The position numbers and the translations under genes are program-made. The notes under the pieces were generated by a model. It saw only the letters and a list, made by a program, of their open reading frames with translations, made no database searches and was not told where the DNA came from. A DNA stretch of 64,000 bases from Granulicella sp. dw_53. GTDB taxonomy: Bacteria; Acidobacteriota; Terriglobia; Terriglobales; Acidobacteriaceae. The DNA lies in contig NZ_JAAVUR010000002.1 in the NCBI RefSeq assembly GCF_018449545.1, positions 62,001-126,000 of the forward strand. The letters are read 5' to 3'. How positions within the stretch are numbered: position 1 is the first letter of the stretch; each line of letters starts with the position of its first letter. This document shows positions 9,170-18,411 of the stretch, one piece after another.

Positions 9170-10280
9170 TGATGAGCAATGCGATGACGAGAATTGTCCA
9201 TTTGCGGCACCTGTCTTTACGCCTTATAGATAGCCTTTTATTTTGATTTAGCTAGTTTGGATTGAAGTCAATTGGCGTGAACAGGGCATTCCGCGTTCCC
9301 AGATCAGATGTGCTCGAACGTGCCTAGGCGATTTATCACTTACCAAGAACCTAGGTTGGCCAGCCGATGCCATGAGCTGCGATGCGCTCTTCAACTGGGC
9401 AGAAAATAGCTTGTAGATCTCCCATAGCTTGCTTGCGTATCAGCGGCACCAGTTCGTCGAGGCTACCCGCACTGTTCTGCGCCGCAATCGAGAGCGACAT
9501 GGGATGAACGACCAGTGCAAGGCGACAAACCGGGCGGCTTTCATGAGGCGGTTGTTCGTTGCGATAAGTGCGGCCTCGGTACCTGCTTTGTCTGGCGGCG
9601 AAAAAGAATCACCTGACCGAAGCTCAATGAAATCATCTAAGAGGCCCGGAAGGTTGGTCCATCGAAGACCTGACATTGACCAACGGAATTGTGGAGTCGT
9701 GATGCCCATCTGGTGAGAGCTTAGTTACGGCGACGATACTGCGGGCTGAAGTCTTCGAGCGAATGCGCTCAACTGCGTCTTTCAGGGGTGGTCCGAGTCC
9801 TGCGTCAGGCGACCGGCTCTCAACTGGTGCGTACAGGCCAATTCACGTTTCTAGTCGCCAAAAGACCGTCGAATCACGCATTGGCAATTTGCCTCAATGG
9901 ACTATGCAGAGCATTGCCGAAAATTTCCATATTCGGCTATTCCAATTGCTTTTCAAGGCCCCGTTGCAGAGGGCTATTCAACACTCTGTCTGGGACGTTT
10001 TCTAAAAATAGGCAAGTGCCTTAGAATCTGCAACTTTTGTCCCGGAAGATTGCGGAAAATGCGAGATGCTTCCCCATGACAACTATAGGACGACAGAGCC
10101 CAAAAACAATGTTCCGAAAGGGTGGGTTTCTGACATGCTTGCGAGAGGAAGATCCCGAAGGCAAAAACTGGATAAATCATCGATTGCCATTGCATCGGTA
10201 TCGATTAACACCGAGCATCTTCGACCTGAAATATACCTTATGTTATGTATTCGAAAGCAGCATAGAAGTCGCAAAGCTAA
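9170..10280. other. Non-coding stretch without a supportable gene
   Basis: About 1.1 kb between padR and the Detocs-like operon. Short open frames exist on both strands (longest about 95 codons near 9.4-9.7 kb), but none shows a recognisable motif, ribosome site or protein-like composition. A small dyad (GCCGAA at 9916-9921 and TTCGGC at 9932-9937) is present. The stretch probably holds the left junction of the accessory region and the promoter of the operon starting at about 10.28 kb. Confidence 0.4.
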
Positions 10281-13200
10281 GTGAGCAATTCGATATGCCT
10301 GGCAATGAAGGGGTCGTGTATTCTTGTCACGACACTTCACATGATCTCGGAGGCTGGGACTGACTTGGCTGAAAGCTCGATCCCACGCACCTTCAAGAAC
10401 GCCATTGCGGGAGCAGAAAACCCCCATTACGCGCTGTCTGCGTTGCGTCCGAAACTCCCGGTCATACAATATCGACCCCTCCTCCAGTTCTTGCCCTCGG
10501 TCGCGCGTAGAGGCGCGCAATCTGCGCGGCTCGCTCGGGGTAAGTTCTCAGGCTTGTCGAGCAACGGTTTCATTTCCGCTTTAGGCGTGCCGTTTCCAAA
10601 GTCTTATAGCGACCTCATGAGAGCCCAAAACACACTCTCGCCACTCCCGATCGAAAACGAACTTCTTTGGATGTCAGAACGAATTGGGCTGGCCGGCCAA
10701 CAAATTTCTGAGTTTGTCTCTCGAAAACAGGCCATAGAAGCGGCAATCCTCGCCGGAAGTGCATCGGAGATCCTAGAGTTGCTCGACATACTAGAGAACG
10801 ATCGAGGCAAATCATTTTTCCTAATCGAAACGCGACTGGCTATTCTGCAAAATTTCAAAGGGCTTGAGGCGCAGAAGAAATATCTACAGACCATCCGGAG
10901 CGCGTGGAATCGAGGTATCACTCCTTTCGTCGCCTATCATGTGAGTCAGAAACTTGAGTTCGCGACGAATCCGCTTGCTTTTCCGGAGCGATTCGTCTCG
11001 GTACTCAATCGATCAGAGATCCCGCGGGGGATGTTTGAGTACCTTCTATATCGAGTACTCCGCCACACACCGACCCGCGATCTCTGGCCCGTGATTCTCA
11101 CCTGGGAAGAAAATGCTCCACTGATCGATCAATATGAGACTCTGATCACGGCCCTGTGCAGCTGCGCGAAATCACCCGAAACCATAGCGCCGTCCCTGGC
11201 TGTACTGAGAAATAACGTCAAGGATCCACGAATCGATCGGCTCTTGGTTTTGACGGGGCAAGTCCCCCTAAGAGAAGGTATGGCTGTGAACGAGGTTCGT
11301 ATCAGAGAGAAGATAGACTCGGATCATCCCGAAGAAGCCCTTAGAGAGCTTTTAGAAGATCCAGTTCTATCCGTCACGTCTCACACCATCCCCCTAGAAG
11401 CGATCTGCCGAGCAGACCTTCCCATTGTGCCGGAACAACAGAGTTACGTGGTTGGCACACGAGACTATATAGTCGATCATTTGGCTAGAGTTATTCGCAA
11501 AGAAAACGAAAGCTACGAAGATTCTCTTCTCGACTTAGTACGCTTCACCGACGCATTCGCATCGTTTTCGATGAGCAGAATTACAAAACCAGAAATGTTT
11601 AGTGCTGCATCGGATCTGTCTTTCGACATTGGGGAGGATCTCGTTGAATCGTTTGTCTCTGATAGCGGACTGTCGCCTCAATACCTTCCGATCCTTCCGC
11701 CTGACGCAAGGCAGTCGCTAATCGAAGATGCCTCTCACTATGGTGTACTTCTTACCCCGTCTTTGGGACGGAGTGCGCAAACTTCTCGCCGCGTTCATAA
11801 CGTAAACAAGAGATCTGAGTTAAACCAACTTCTTAATCAAGACGAAATTGAACTGGCGATTGAGCGTATAGCTTCCTCGTACATGTTGAGTCCCCACATA
11901 CTTCGTATGTTGCCTGTCCGTCGCGCAGTCGGAGCAATCGGCGATAATGCAGCTTCGTCCCTTAAGCCAATCCTCGCGTTAGCGATAGTGTATGACCTGT
12001 ACCTTCGCTTCATCGGTGATGATCGTCCCTACATTAGGAGCGATGCATACGAGGACTTTTTGTCAAGCAAAGGGTGTGACCGCCCATCGCAATTGCGACT
12101 TCCCTTAGAAGGTGAAGACGTAAATCGTGTGATCTACTTTTTGCGATACATTTGTATACCCGAAGTGATGCACGATTCAAATGCTTTCCGTTCCTCGCGG
12201 GAGCTATTAGAAGAACGCCTCCGCGTGTTGTCCATCCTTCGTGCGAATGACAATGACAACGCTGCTGATTATGATACCGAAATCCGCGACATTACCAGAT
12301 TCCAGATTGTTCAGCAAGGGCTCCTTCACGTCGAGAGAAGCAAATTTGCAATCAATAGCCAGCCTATTCGTAAATGGGCCGACAAGAATCTCAGAGAGAG
12401 CTACCAACGAACTCGAGACCTCGCCAGTGTGAGCCAAATTGAACCTTCGAGGACCCAAGTAGACGATGAAAGTCTGCTAAAGACCCCTATCGACGAACTC
12501 ACCGATGTGAACCACGAAGCGCTAACGCGTTTTATCGAGGAGGCGTACACCAATTCTTTTTACGGACTTGACTCCTACCTCAGCATGCGCGCACGACACG
12601 GATCATTTTCGGGTCACGTCAGAGCGGTCCTGGAAGAGGAGCGTATTATCACATCGAGAGATGCAAGAACAGAAGAATATAAGTCCAATGACTTGTGGCT
12701 TCATCGTCTTTCCCTCGATCCATGGAACGCCGAAAAGCTCGATGGTTTTCTGCGAGACTTTTCTAGACAATTTGACCAAGTCGTGAAAAAGTTTGCAGAC
12801 GATCGACTTCAGATAAAGACTCACGAAAAACCAAATGGTCTATTTCAATACACAGTGACAGATCTTGACTCGGTATTGCTCGTCGCCTCCGCCGCTCCTC
12901 CCAATGCTTTCGAGAGATATGTAGATCAATGTCTCGCGGTGTTTTGGGATAATGTCGAAGTCTCCACCGCAGGGGTTCGCGCGGCTATCGACGCAGAATT
13001 GAAGCCGAATCTCGAAAGGATAGTTCGTGACCTCATCACCTCTTTGGAAAAGATGCGGTCTTCTCCTCTTGAGCTTGAAGATCTGATAAATGCTGTTCGT
13101 CGAGCTCAGACGAACCTGCATTCTTCTATTGACACGCTGAAGGATTGGTTTCACGTTCACGAGGTTCTGCCCGATCGCGTGTATTCGATGGATGAAGTGA

Positions 13201-13652
13201 TTGACATCGGTCTGAAACAGGTCAAGAAGCTTCATCCGGACTTCGATCCGAGTGTAGAACGGGAAGTTAGCTATAGTCTTGGGATCATTGAGTTGCCCAG
13301 ATTCTCCGACATTTTCTTTATCATTTTCGAGAATATTCAGCGTCATGCCGGCGTCGGTCATCGTCCGTATGTGCGCATTCGAGCAGCGCACGAGGAAGGT
13401 CGCTTCACGCTCTTGGTTGAGAACGAAATGCAACCATGGGATGGGATCGCAGAGCGACTTGGGAAATTGCGGTCGGTCATTGCTGCGGGACAATTTCAGC
13501 GCGTTGTTAGCTCGGAGGGTGGTACCGGCCTAGTGAAACTTTGGAACACGCTGAGTACCGATAAAGCAACGCTCAATTTCGCAGCAGCTGATGATCGCTT
13601 CACTGTAGAACTTTCAATTCCCGTCATTGAGTTTGATGGAGGCCATACATGA
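10281..13652 (+). CDS. dtcA: Detocs-like sensor protein DtcA with C-terminal histidine-kinase-like ATPase domain
   Basis: This is a protein of about 1100 residues: a long alpha-helical N-terminal region (about 50-900, helical-repeat character, no catalytic motif seen) followed by a histidine-kinase-like module. The ATPase part shows an N-box, E1017-N-I-Q-R-H1021-A, and a late glycine motif, SEGGTGLVKLW (G1080-G-T-G1083), both typical of HATPase_c. The DxGxG box is not evident; VENEM lies where it is expected. Candidate phospho-accepting histidines precede it (His947, His958, His960). The start is uncertain: GTG 10281, ATG 10305, ATG 10341, or TTG 10365, which is preceded by ggagg. The stop overlaps the next ATG by 4 nt. 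With the two genes that follow, the order matches Detocs, where DtcA senses phage infection and phosphorylates the effector. Confidence 0.75.
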   Translation: MSNSICLAMKGSCILVTTLHMISEAGTDLAESSIPRTFKNAIAGAENPHYALSALRPKLPVIQYRPLLQFLPSVARRGAQSARLARGKFSGLSSNGFISALGVPFPKSYSDLMRAQNTLSPLPIENELLWMSERIGLAGQQISEFVSRKQAIEAAILAGSASEILELLDILENDRGKSFFLIETRLAILQNFKGLEAQKKYLQTIRSAWNRGITPFVAYHVSQKLEFATNPLAFPERFVSVLNRSEIPRGMFEYLLYRVLRHTPTRDLWPVILTWEENAPLIDQYETLITALCSCAKSPETIAPSLAVLRNNVKDPRIDRLLVLTGQVPLREGMAVNEVRIREKIDSDHPEEALRELLEDPVLSVTSHTIPLEAICRADLPIVPEQQSYVVGTRDYIVDHLARVIRKENESYEDSLLDLVRFTDAFASFSMSRITKPEMFSAASDLSFDIGEDLVESFVSDSGLSPQYLPILPPDARQSLIEDASHYGVLLTPSLGRSAQTSRRVHNVNKRSELNQLLNQDEIELAIERIASSYMLSPHILRMLPVRRAVGAIGDNAASSLKPILALAIVYDLYLRFIGDDRPYIRSDAYEDFLSSKGCDRPSQLRLPLEGEDVNRVIYFLRYICIPEVMHDSNAFRSSRELLEERLRVLSILRANDNDNAADYDTEIRDITRFQIVQQGLLHVERSKFAINSQPIRKWADKNLRESYQRTRDLASVSQIEPSRTQVDDESLLKTPIDELTDVNHEALTRFIEEAYTNSFYGLDSYLSMRARHGSFSGHVRAVLEEERIITSRDARTEEYKSNDLWLHRLSLDPWNAEKLDGFLRDFSRQFDQVVKKFADDRLQIKTHEKPNGLFQYTVTDLDSVLLVASAAPPNAFERYVDQCLAVFWDNVEVSTAGVRAAIDAELKPNLERIVRDLITSLEKMRSSPLELEDLINAVRRAQTNLHSSIDTLKDWFHVHEVLPDRVYSMDEVIDIGLKQVKKLHPDFDPSVEREVSYSLGIIELPRFSDIFFIIFENIQRHAGVGHRPYVRIRAAHEEGRFTLLVENEMQPWDGIAERLGKLRSVIAAGQFQRVVSSEGGTGLVKLWNTLSTDKATLNFAAADDRFTVELSIPVIEFDGGHT

Positions 13653-14122
13653 ATCTACGGATTCTTCTGATTGAGGACGACGAAAATAAAAGGTCTCAGA
13701 TACTGAGATTCATTCAAGATAATTGGAAGGACATACCCGTTGAAACTGCATCTTCTTTCCAAACCGGACTTCAAAAGTTTAAGGATCACGATTTTAGCTT
13801 CGTGATCCTCGACATGACGTTGCCAACTTATGAAGTTGGACCTGAGGAGGATGGTGGCGAATTGAGACAACTGGGGGGGCAGGAATTTCTGAGGAGGATG
13901 AAGCGAGTTCAGTGTCTAGTCCCAACAGTAATCGTGACTCAATATGAGACGTTCGGATCGGGTCGTGATCGGTTCGATTTAGCGAGTCTGAGGGAGACGC
14001 TCAATGAAAAATATGGCTCGTTCTGTAAAGGCGTCATCTACTACAACAGTGCGTTAGATAGCTGGAAACAGGAATTGAAAGATTTGATTAACGCAGCTCA
14101 CATCGTTGAGGGCGAAGCATGA
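13649..14122 (+). CDS. dtcB: Stand-alone response-regulator receiver protein (Detocs-like DtcB)
   Basis: This 157-residue protein consists of a receiver domain only. It has the acidic pair E9-D10-D11 in ILLIEDDE, the phospho-acceptor Asp55 in VILDMTLP, the conserved Thr97 in VPTVIVTQYE and a probable switch lysine, Lys127, in CKGVIYYN. An insertion after the phospho-site (about residues 60-76, with EEDGGE) is slightly unusual. There is no DNA-binding output domain. It overlaps the sensor gene by ATGA and the effector gene by ATGA, so all three are translationally coupled. In characterised Detocs systems this receiver drains phosphate from the kinase and buffers against accidental activation. 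I assign that role from gene order and domain content. Confidence 0.8.
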   Translation: MNLRILLIEDDENKRSQILRFIQDNWKDIPVETASSFQTGLQKFKDHDFSFVILDMTLPTYEVGPEEDGGELRQLGGQEFLRRMKRVQCLVPTVIVTQYETFGSGRDRFDLASLRETLNEKYGSFCKGVIYYNSALDSWKQELKDLINAAHIVEGEA

Positions 14123-15330
14123 AGGCTTTGATTGTTGAAGACGACTCGAACAAACTTCAATCTGTAGCAAATGTATTAAGGCAATCGGTCTCAGGTGAAA
14201 TCGAAATTGAAACTGCCAATGATGTCGGGCAGGCTAAGCGGCTTCTGACGCAACATCAATTTGATATCGCTGTGCTCGACATCTCCCTGCCCATTATGCC
14301 GGGAGAAGACTCTACCGCGCTGGCTGGCCTAGATCTCATGGAGGAGGTTTCACGACGACAGAGATATAAGAAGCCTGGTCACATTGTAGGTCTTACTGCA
14401 TATCCCGATCTTTACAGTACTGCTCTTCCTCGATTCAAGGATGAACTTTGGAGTCTCATTCACTTTGATCCGACAAGTGATCTCTGGGCAGAACAAATCT
14501 CTCGGAAGATACGGTATATCGAAATCTCTCTGAAGTCGACGACTCTGCCGCCGTATCAAAGTGATCTTTGTGTGATCGCCGCCCTTCGCGACCCAGAACT
14601 GAAAGCGCTTTTGCGCCTACCTTGGGGATGGCGTGATCTGTCTATTGACGGAGACGCAACTCTATATCACGAGGGTCGTTATACTGGTCTACGGGGTGAA
14701 CGCAGGGTGCTTGCTGCTCACGCACCTCAAATGGGTATGACGGCCGCTGCGATTCTCGCAACCAAGATGATCCATGGTTTTTCACCAAAATATATCGCGA
14801 TGGTGGGCATTTGTGCGGGTGTCCGTGGGGTCTGCAATTTTGGTGATGTGATTTGCGTCGACCCTTGTTGGGATTGGGGAAGCGGCAAGTTTGTTGATCG
14901 TTCGGGAACTTCGGAATTTCTCCAAGCTCCGAGTCAGCTACGACTCGATACCTTTATACGTGCGAGGCTAGATTCCATGTGTGGTGAGCAGGAACTCTGG
15001 GATCGAATTAAGAGCGAGTGGGATCTGACGAAAGCTCCTACTACGGCCTTGAAGATGCATATTGCTCCTCTAGCTTCAGGATCAGCTGTTCTGTCGGATC
15101 TGATCACGGCGGGGAGTATTAAAGAGCAGCATCGACAACTCGCGGGAATAGACATGGAAGCTTACAGCGTGTTCGCCGCGGCTGCTGAGTCTGTTTTGCC
15201 CCAGCCTAAGGCATTCGTATTGAAAAGTGTAGTAGATTTTGCTGATCCCAAGAAGAGTGATAACTATCGCGACTACGCTTCGTTCACTAGCGCCAAGGCA
15301 CTCGAAGAATTTGCGAACCGTTACATCTAG
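14119..15330 (+). CDS. dtcC: Receiver domain fused to nucleoside-phosphorylase-fold effector (Detocs-like DtcC)
   Basis: This 403-residue fusion starts with a receiver domain (1-140) with acidic residues E7-D8-D9 and phospho-acceptor Asp54 (AVLDISLP). From about 150 it has a PNP/UDP-phosphorylase-like domain: GERRVLAAHAPQMGMTAA, MVGICAGVRG, LASGSAVLSD, the nucleoside-site signature G-I-D345-M-E347-A and VVDFAD (Asp373). In Detocs the phosphorylated DtcC effector degrades adenosine nucleotides (ATP), aborting infection; this chemistry is inferred from that family. The usual receiver Lys-Pro is not evident, and IHFDP occupies the region. The ATG at 14119 overlaps the preceding stop by 4 nt. No further gene follows on this strand for more than 700 bp, so it closes the operon. 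Confidence 0.85.
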   Translation: MKALIVEDDSNKLQSVANVLRQSVSGEIEIETANDVGQAKRLLTQHQFDIAVLDISLPIMPGEDSTALAGLDLMEEVSRRQRYKKPGHIVGLTAYPDLYSTALPRFKDELWSLIHFDPTSDLWAEQISRKIRYIEISLKSTTLPPYQSDLCVIAALRDPELKALLRLPWGWRDLSIDGDATLYHEGRYTGLRGERRVLAAHAPQMGMTAAAILATKMIHGFSPKYIAMVGICAGVRGVCNFGDVICVDPCWDWGSGKFVDRSGTSEFLQAPSQLRLDTFIRARLDSMCGEQELWDRIKSEWDLTKAPTTALKMHIAPLASGSAVLSDLITAGSIKEQHRQLAGIDMEAYSVFAAAAESVLPQPKAFVLKSVVDFADPKKSDNYRDYASFTSAKALEEFANRYI

Positions 15331-16093
15331 TATTTCCAGATTGACACAAGTACGGCTAAAGTCGATTCCGTCTTCGAGGTGTCGTCCATCCTCCGGATCT
15401 ACAGATGTTTCGAATATGCCGCCTCGCAAATTTCGATGATGACGATCGCGGTTGAGTTAGTCTAGGTCTCCCGTTTTGCAGACGCTCGAGAACTGATGGA
15501 TTATTGTGGCGTTGTGCCGAGTGAGAACTCCAGCGGGAGCGAACTCGGCGCGGTAGTATTACGAAGACGGGCAATATGCACCTAAGACGAAGCGAAATGG
15601 AGTTATCATTGTCCTCCTGCCAGCTGGGCTGGGTTGCGCAGGCGACAGCAAAGCACGTCGGAACAAGCTAAAGAGATCGCATGGAAGATACAACATCGAC
15701 TGCATAAACGGTGCGCGAGACTGGTCGCCACGGGCAGATATAGGAAGCTGACCGCACCGGAAGATTCTTTATCAGATTGATCTGGACGAGTTCAACATCC
15801 CATACCGATGGTTGCTTTTCATCGAGGATGAGCCGCAGATGCTCACAGATTAGCCGGCTGGAAGATACTTGGACATTTAAATTCTTGTCCAAAGATCTAG
15901 CGGTCCATCCGAGTCCTGACTCGTCTTGCCTATACGTCCGCGTTACTCATTCCCGTCAGGTATTGGAAGGCATAATAAAGCATAGATCGCTAACTCGACC
16001 TGCTCATAGTCTGAGAGCAACGATGAAGGTCGATATATCGCAGTCGAAACACCGTGATTCTGTGCCAGTATCCGATCGGGATGGATCCCGGCC
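15331..16093. other. Non-coding stretch
   Basis: About 760 bp between the Detocs-like operon and the mobile-element gene pair. Only short frames without motifs or convincing starts are present on either strand. I see no RNA gene, strong hairpin or repeat. It may mark a junction between two inserted modules. Confidence 0.4.
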
Positions 16094-17119
16094 ATGAGGC
16101 TCGATATTGGTGACGACGACCTGCGCTACGTCCGGCGCGAGAGGGTACCGGATCTTAGACCAGAGGAACCTGTCAGCAAACACCAAGAACCTTTGATCAC
16201 GCCGGGTTCGCTTGACCGGCGTGTTTCCGAACTTAGAGAACTAGCGGGCGAGAATCGGTTTCCTGAGATCCCTCGCCGGCAGTATGAGCGCAGGCAAGCT
16301 GCGGATCCTTCGCCCACATCCGACGAGAGGCATGTCCGAAGCCGCCATCATCTGCAGCCGGGACCAAACGGAATCCGGCTGCGCTCAGAAGAAAAGGCAC
16401 TTCTGGGTGAAGCGGGACGCTTTCGTGTCCTCTCTTTAAAAGACGCCGCGGGTTCTCTCTACGGCGGAGACGAGCGGGCCCTTCGCAGTGATCTGCGATT
16501 CCTTAAAGAGAAAGGCCTGGCTTCGGTCGACATCATCAACGCCCGGCGCGACGGACGCTCGCGACCGGTCGAGCGAATAGAGGTCCTCAGCCTCACCCGC
16601 GAAGGGGAGAAACTGGCTCGCCAGAGCAATTCCGTTTCACCTGATCAGAAGCTCTATCACGGTCTGGTCAAGCCCCGGGAAGCAGAGCACGACACCCAGA
16701 TCTACCGCGCCTACCGGAAAGAGTGGGAGCGGATCGAGAAGGAGGGCGGCGCGAACCCTCGGGTCCTTTTGGACTTTGAACTGAAGTCCCAGGTGCAGCG
16801 GGCCATCCACGCGGCCAGAAAGGAAGAGCCTGATCGCGACATACAGGAGATCAAGCGGGAGGTCGCTGCAGAACAGGAGCTTCCCTTCATCGACGGGCAG
16901 ATCCAGATTCCAGACGCCCGGATCGCGTACGACCTCGATCAGGGATCCCGTAGCGGCTTCTCGGACATCGAGGTGGTGACCGCTGCCTACCGTCCTGGCC
17001 ACCTTCGTGCCAAGGCGCAGGCTGGCTTTCATACCTACATCTCAGGCCGGGATGCTGCCAGCATCTCCCACCAGATCGAGGGAGAGCACCATCTGCTCGA
17101 TCACGTCTTCGATCTATGA
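16094..17119 (+). CDS. Winged-helix protein of mobile-element type (replication-relaxation-like)
   Basis: This is a 341-residue, highly charged soluble protein. The N-terminal 100 residues are Arg/Pro-rich and probably disordered. Residues about 105-180 look like a winged helix (ALLGEAGRFRVLSLKDAAGS, DERALRSDLRFLKEKGLASV, SLTREGEKLAR). It continues with a conserved-looking segment, YHGLVKPREAEHDTQIYRAY, whose H-D pair and layout recall the replication-relaxation family of plasmids and integrative elements. The C-terminal third has the pattern IDGQIQIPDARIAYDLD. The stop overlaps the next start by ATGA, so it is co-translated with the following gene. A role in replication or mobilisation of an element is inferred. 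It lies about 1.3 kb left of the 11-bp repeat array. Confidence 0.5.
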   Translation: MRLDIGDDDLRYVRRERVPDLRPEEPVSKHQEPLITPGSLDRRVSELRELAGENRFPEIPRRQYERRQAADPSPTSDERHVRSRHHLQPGPNGIRLRSEEKALLGEAGRFRVLSLKDAAGSLYGGDERALRSDLRFLKEKGLASVDIINARRDGRSRPVERIEVLSLTREGEKLARQSNSVSPDQKLYHGLVKPREAEHDTQIYRAYRKEWERIEKEGGANPRVLLDFELKSQVQRAIHAARKEEPDRDIQEIKREVAAEQELPFIDGQIQIPDARIAYDLDQGSRSGFSDIEVVTAAYRPGHLRAKAQAGFHTYISGRDAASISHQIEGEHHLLDHVFDL

Positions 17120-18123
17120 CCCCAGCCTACGATCCTATCCCTGAGTTGCGCAAGCTGGGTTACACCGAACGGGAGGCGGCGTTCCTTTATCTTGTGGGGA
17201 TACACTCCGGCTACTTCCTCCGGCGTCAGTTCCTCGGATTCATCGAACGGAAGGACGGAGCGATGGCTCAGCGCTTCTTGCAAAAATCTATCGGCGTCGG
17301 ACATGTTCACGCCATCGAGTATGCCGCCGGACGACATATCTATCACTTGCGTTCGAAGCTCATCTATCGTGTCCTCGAAATGGAAGACTCACAGAACCGC
17401 CGGATCAAAGGAGACCGCCAGATCAAAGCGCGGCTGATGCAGGTGGACTATTTGACAGTCCACTTCGGAGAGCAGTTTCTGGAGACGACGCAGCAGAAAG
17501 TGATCTTCTTCCAGGAAAAGTTGAAGCTCCCGGTAGAATCTCTGCCTCAGGTTTCCTATGGCAGCAAGAGTGCGACCTGCTATTTTCCGGACCGGTTTCC
17601 GCTCGCGGTGTCTCAGGAACCGAACGAACCCCACCCCACGATTACACTGACCTTCTTGGATGACGGCCTTCGTTCACTATCGGCTTTTCTCCGCTGGCTA
17701 GAACAGTACACTCCACTGCTCCGCTCGCTGCACCATGTTGAAGTCGTTTATGCAGCCGACAACTCCCGCAACTTTGCCGATGCGGAGAGGAAGTTTCTTC
17801 AACAATTCCCCAAACGGGTGGCGACAAAGGAACTTCCCCGCGGAGTCGAGCATTTCCTCTCTTACCTGGAAGTCCGGACCAGATATGACCAACAGAGCGG
17901 TGGCTACTCAGCGGATCAGGTGCGCATTCTCAGGGATGGAATGAATCTCTACACTAGTCTGGAGCATCAGGCCCTGCTCTCCGCATGGAAGATGGGCAGC
18001 ACCGCCGAAGCAAAGATCCGCGCTCGATTTGAGCCCCAGACCAACCGAGCTTCCATCCAGTGCTACCTGCTCGAGTACGACTATCCTGTTTGGAGCATGA
18101 AGTATCGGCGCGCTGTGCTCTGA
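17116..18123 (+). CDS. Hypothetical protein coupled to the winged-helix gene
   Basis: This 335-residue soluble protein is not one I recognise. It starts with a segment reminiscent of a helix-turn-helix (IPELRKLGYTEREAAFLYLV, then HSGYFLRRQFLGFI) and continues as a mixed alpha/beta protein with many aromatics. It ends YPVWSMKYRRAVL. There are no transmembrane segments or catalytic motifs. The start overlaps the upstream stop by 4 nt, indicating a two-gene operon, and the gene ends about 215 bp before the long hairpin at 18338-18406. It probably works with the winged-helix protein in element maintenance or transfer, but that is by association only. Confidence 0.5.
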   Translation: MTPAYDPIPELRKLGYTEREAAFLYLVGIHSGYFLRRQFLGFIERKDGAMAQRFLQKSIGVGHVHAIEYAAGRHIYHLRSKLIYRVLEMEDSQNRRIKGDRQIKARLMQVDYLTVHFGEQFLETTQQKVIFFQEKLKLPVESLPQVSYGSKSATCYFPDRFPLAVSQEPNEPHPTITLTFLDDGLRSLSAFLRWLEQYTPLLRSLHHVEVVYAADNSRNFADAERKFLQQFPKRVATKELPRGVEHFLSYLEVRTRYDQQSGGYSADQVRILRDGMNLYTSLEHQALLSAWKMGSTAEAKIRARFEPQTNRASIQCYLLEYDYPVWSMKYRRAVL

Positions 18124-18337
18124 CACACATACACTTCCGAACGCAGGAAGATTTTGAAAATCTTCGACAGTGCCCGGTGGATGTTCGCTCTTGATTCGAA
18201 GCGATCCGCAATCCAGAAACGCTACTCTAGATCGACCTCATACCTCGAATTGCAACTGTGGCCCGGCCTCTATTCAGAATAGAACAACCCCTTTAAATAC
18301 AGCGAGGTCCTGGGAAGAGCGGGTCAAGGATAAGGTG

Positions 18338-18406
18338 AAGTCAGGGGCGGGAGCGACCCCGCCCTCACGGGCTTCCGCTGACGCTGGTCGCTCCCGCCCC
18401 TGACTT
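18338..18406. repeat. Perfect 21-bp inverted repeat (large hairpin)
   Basis: The left arm at 18338-18358 and right arm at 18386-18406 are perfect reverse complements over 21 bp (AAGTCAGGGGCGGGAGCGAC plus C). The 27-nt loop contains a nested small hairpin, GCCC-TCAC-GGGC. A run of T follows the right arm (18405-18409), so on the + strand it could end transcription after the gene pair at 16.1-18.1 kb. The arms are far longer than a normal terminator, and the structure directly abuts the 11-bp repeat array, so a role in replication or transfer is also possible. Confidence 0.75.
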
Positions 18407-18411
18407 TTTGA

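Noticed and set aside
9429..9716. Overlapping open frames of about 90-95 codons on both strands
   Set aside because: Neither shows a motif, ribosome site or protein-like composition; they shadow each other.
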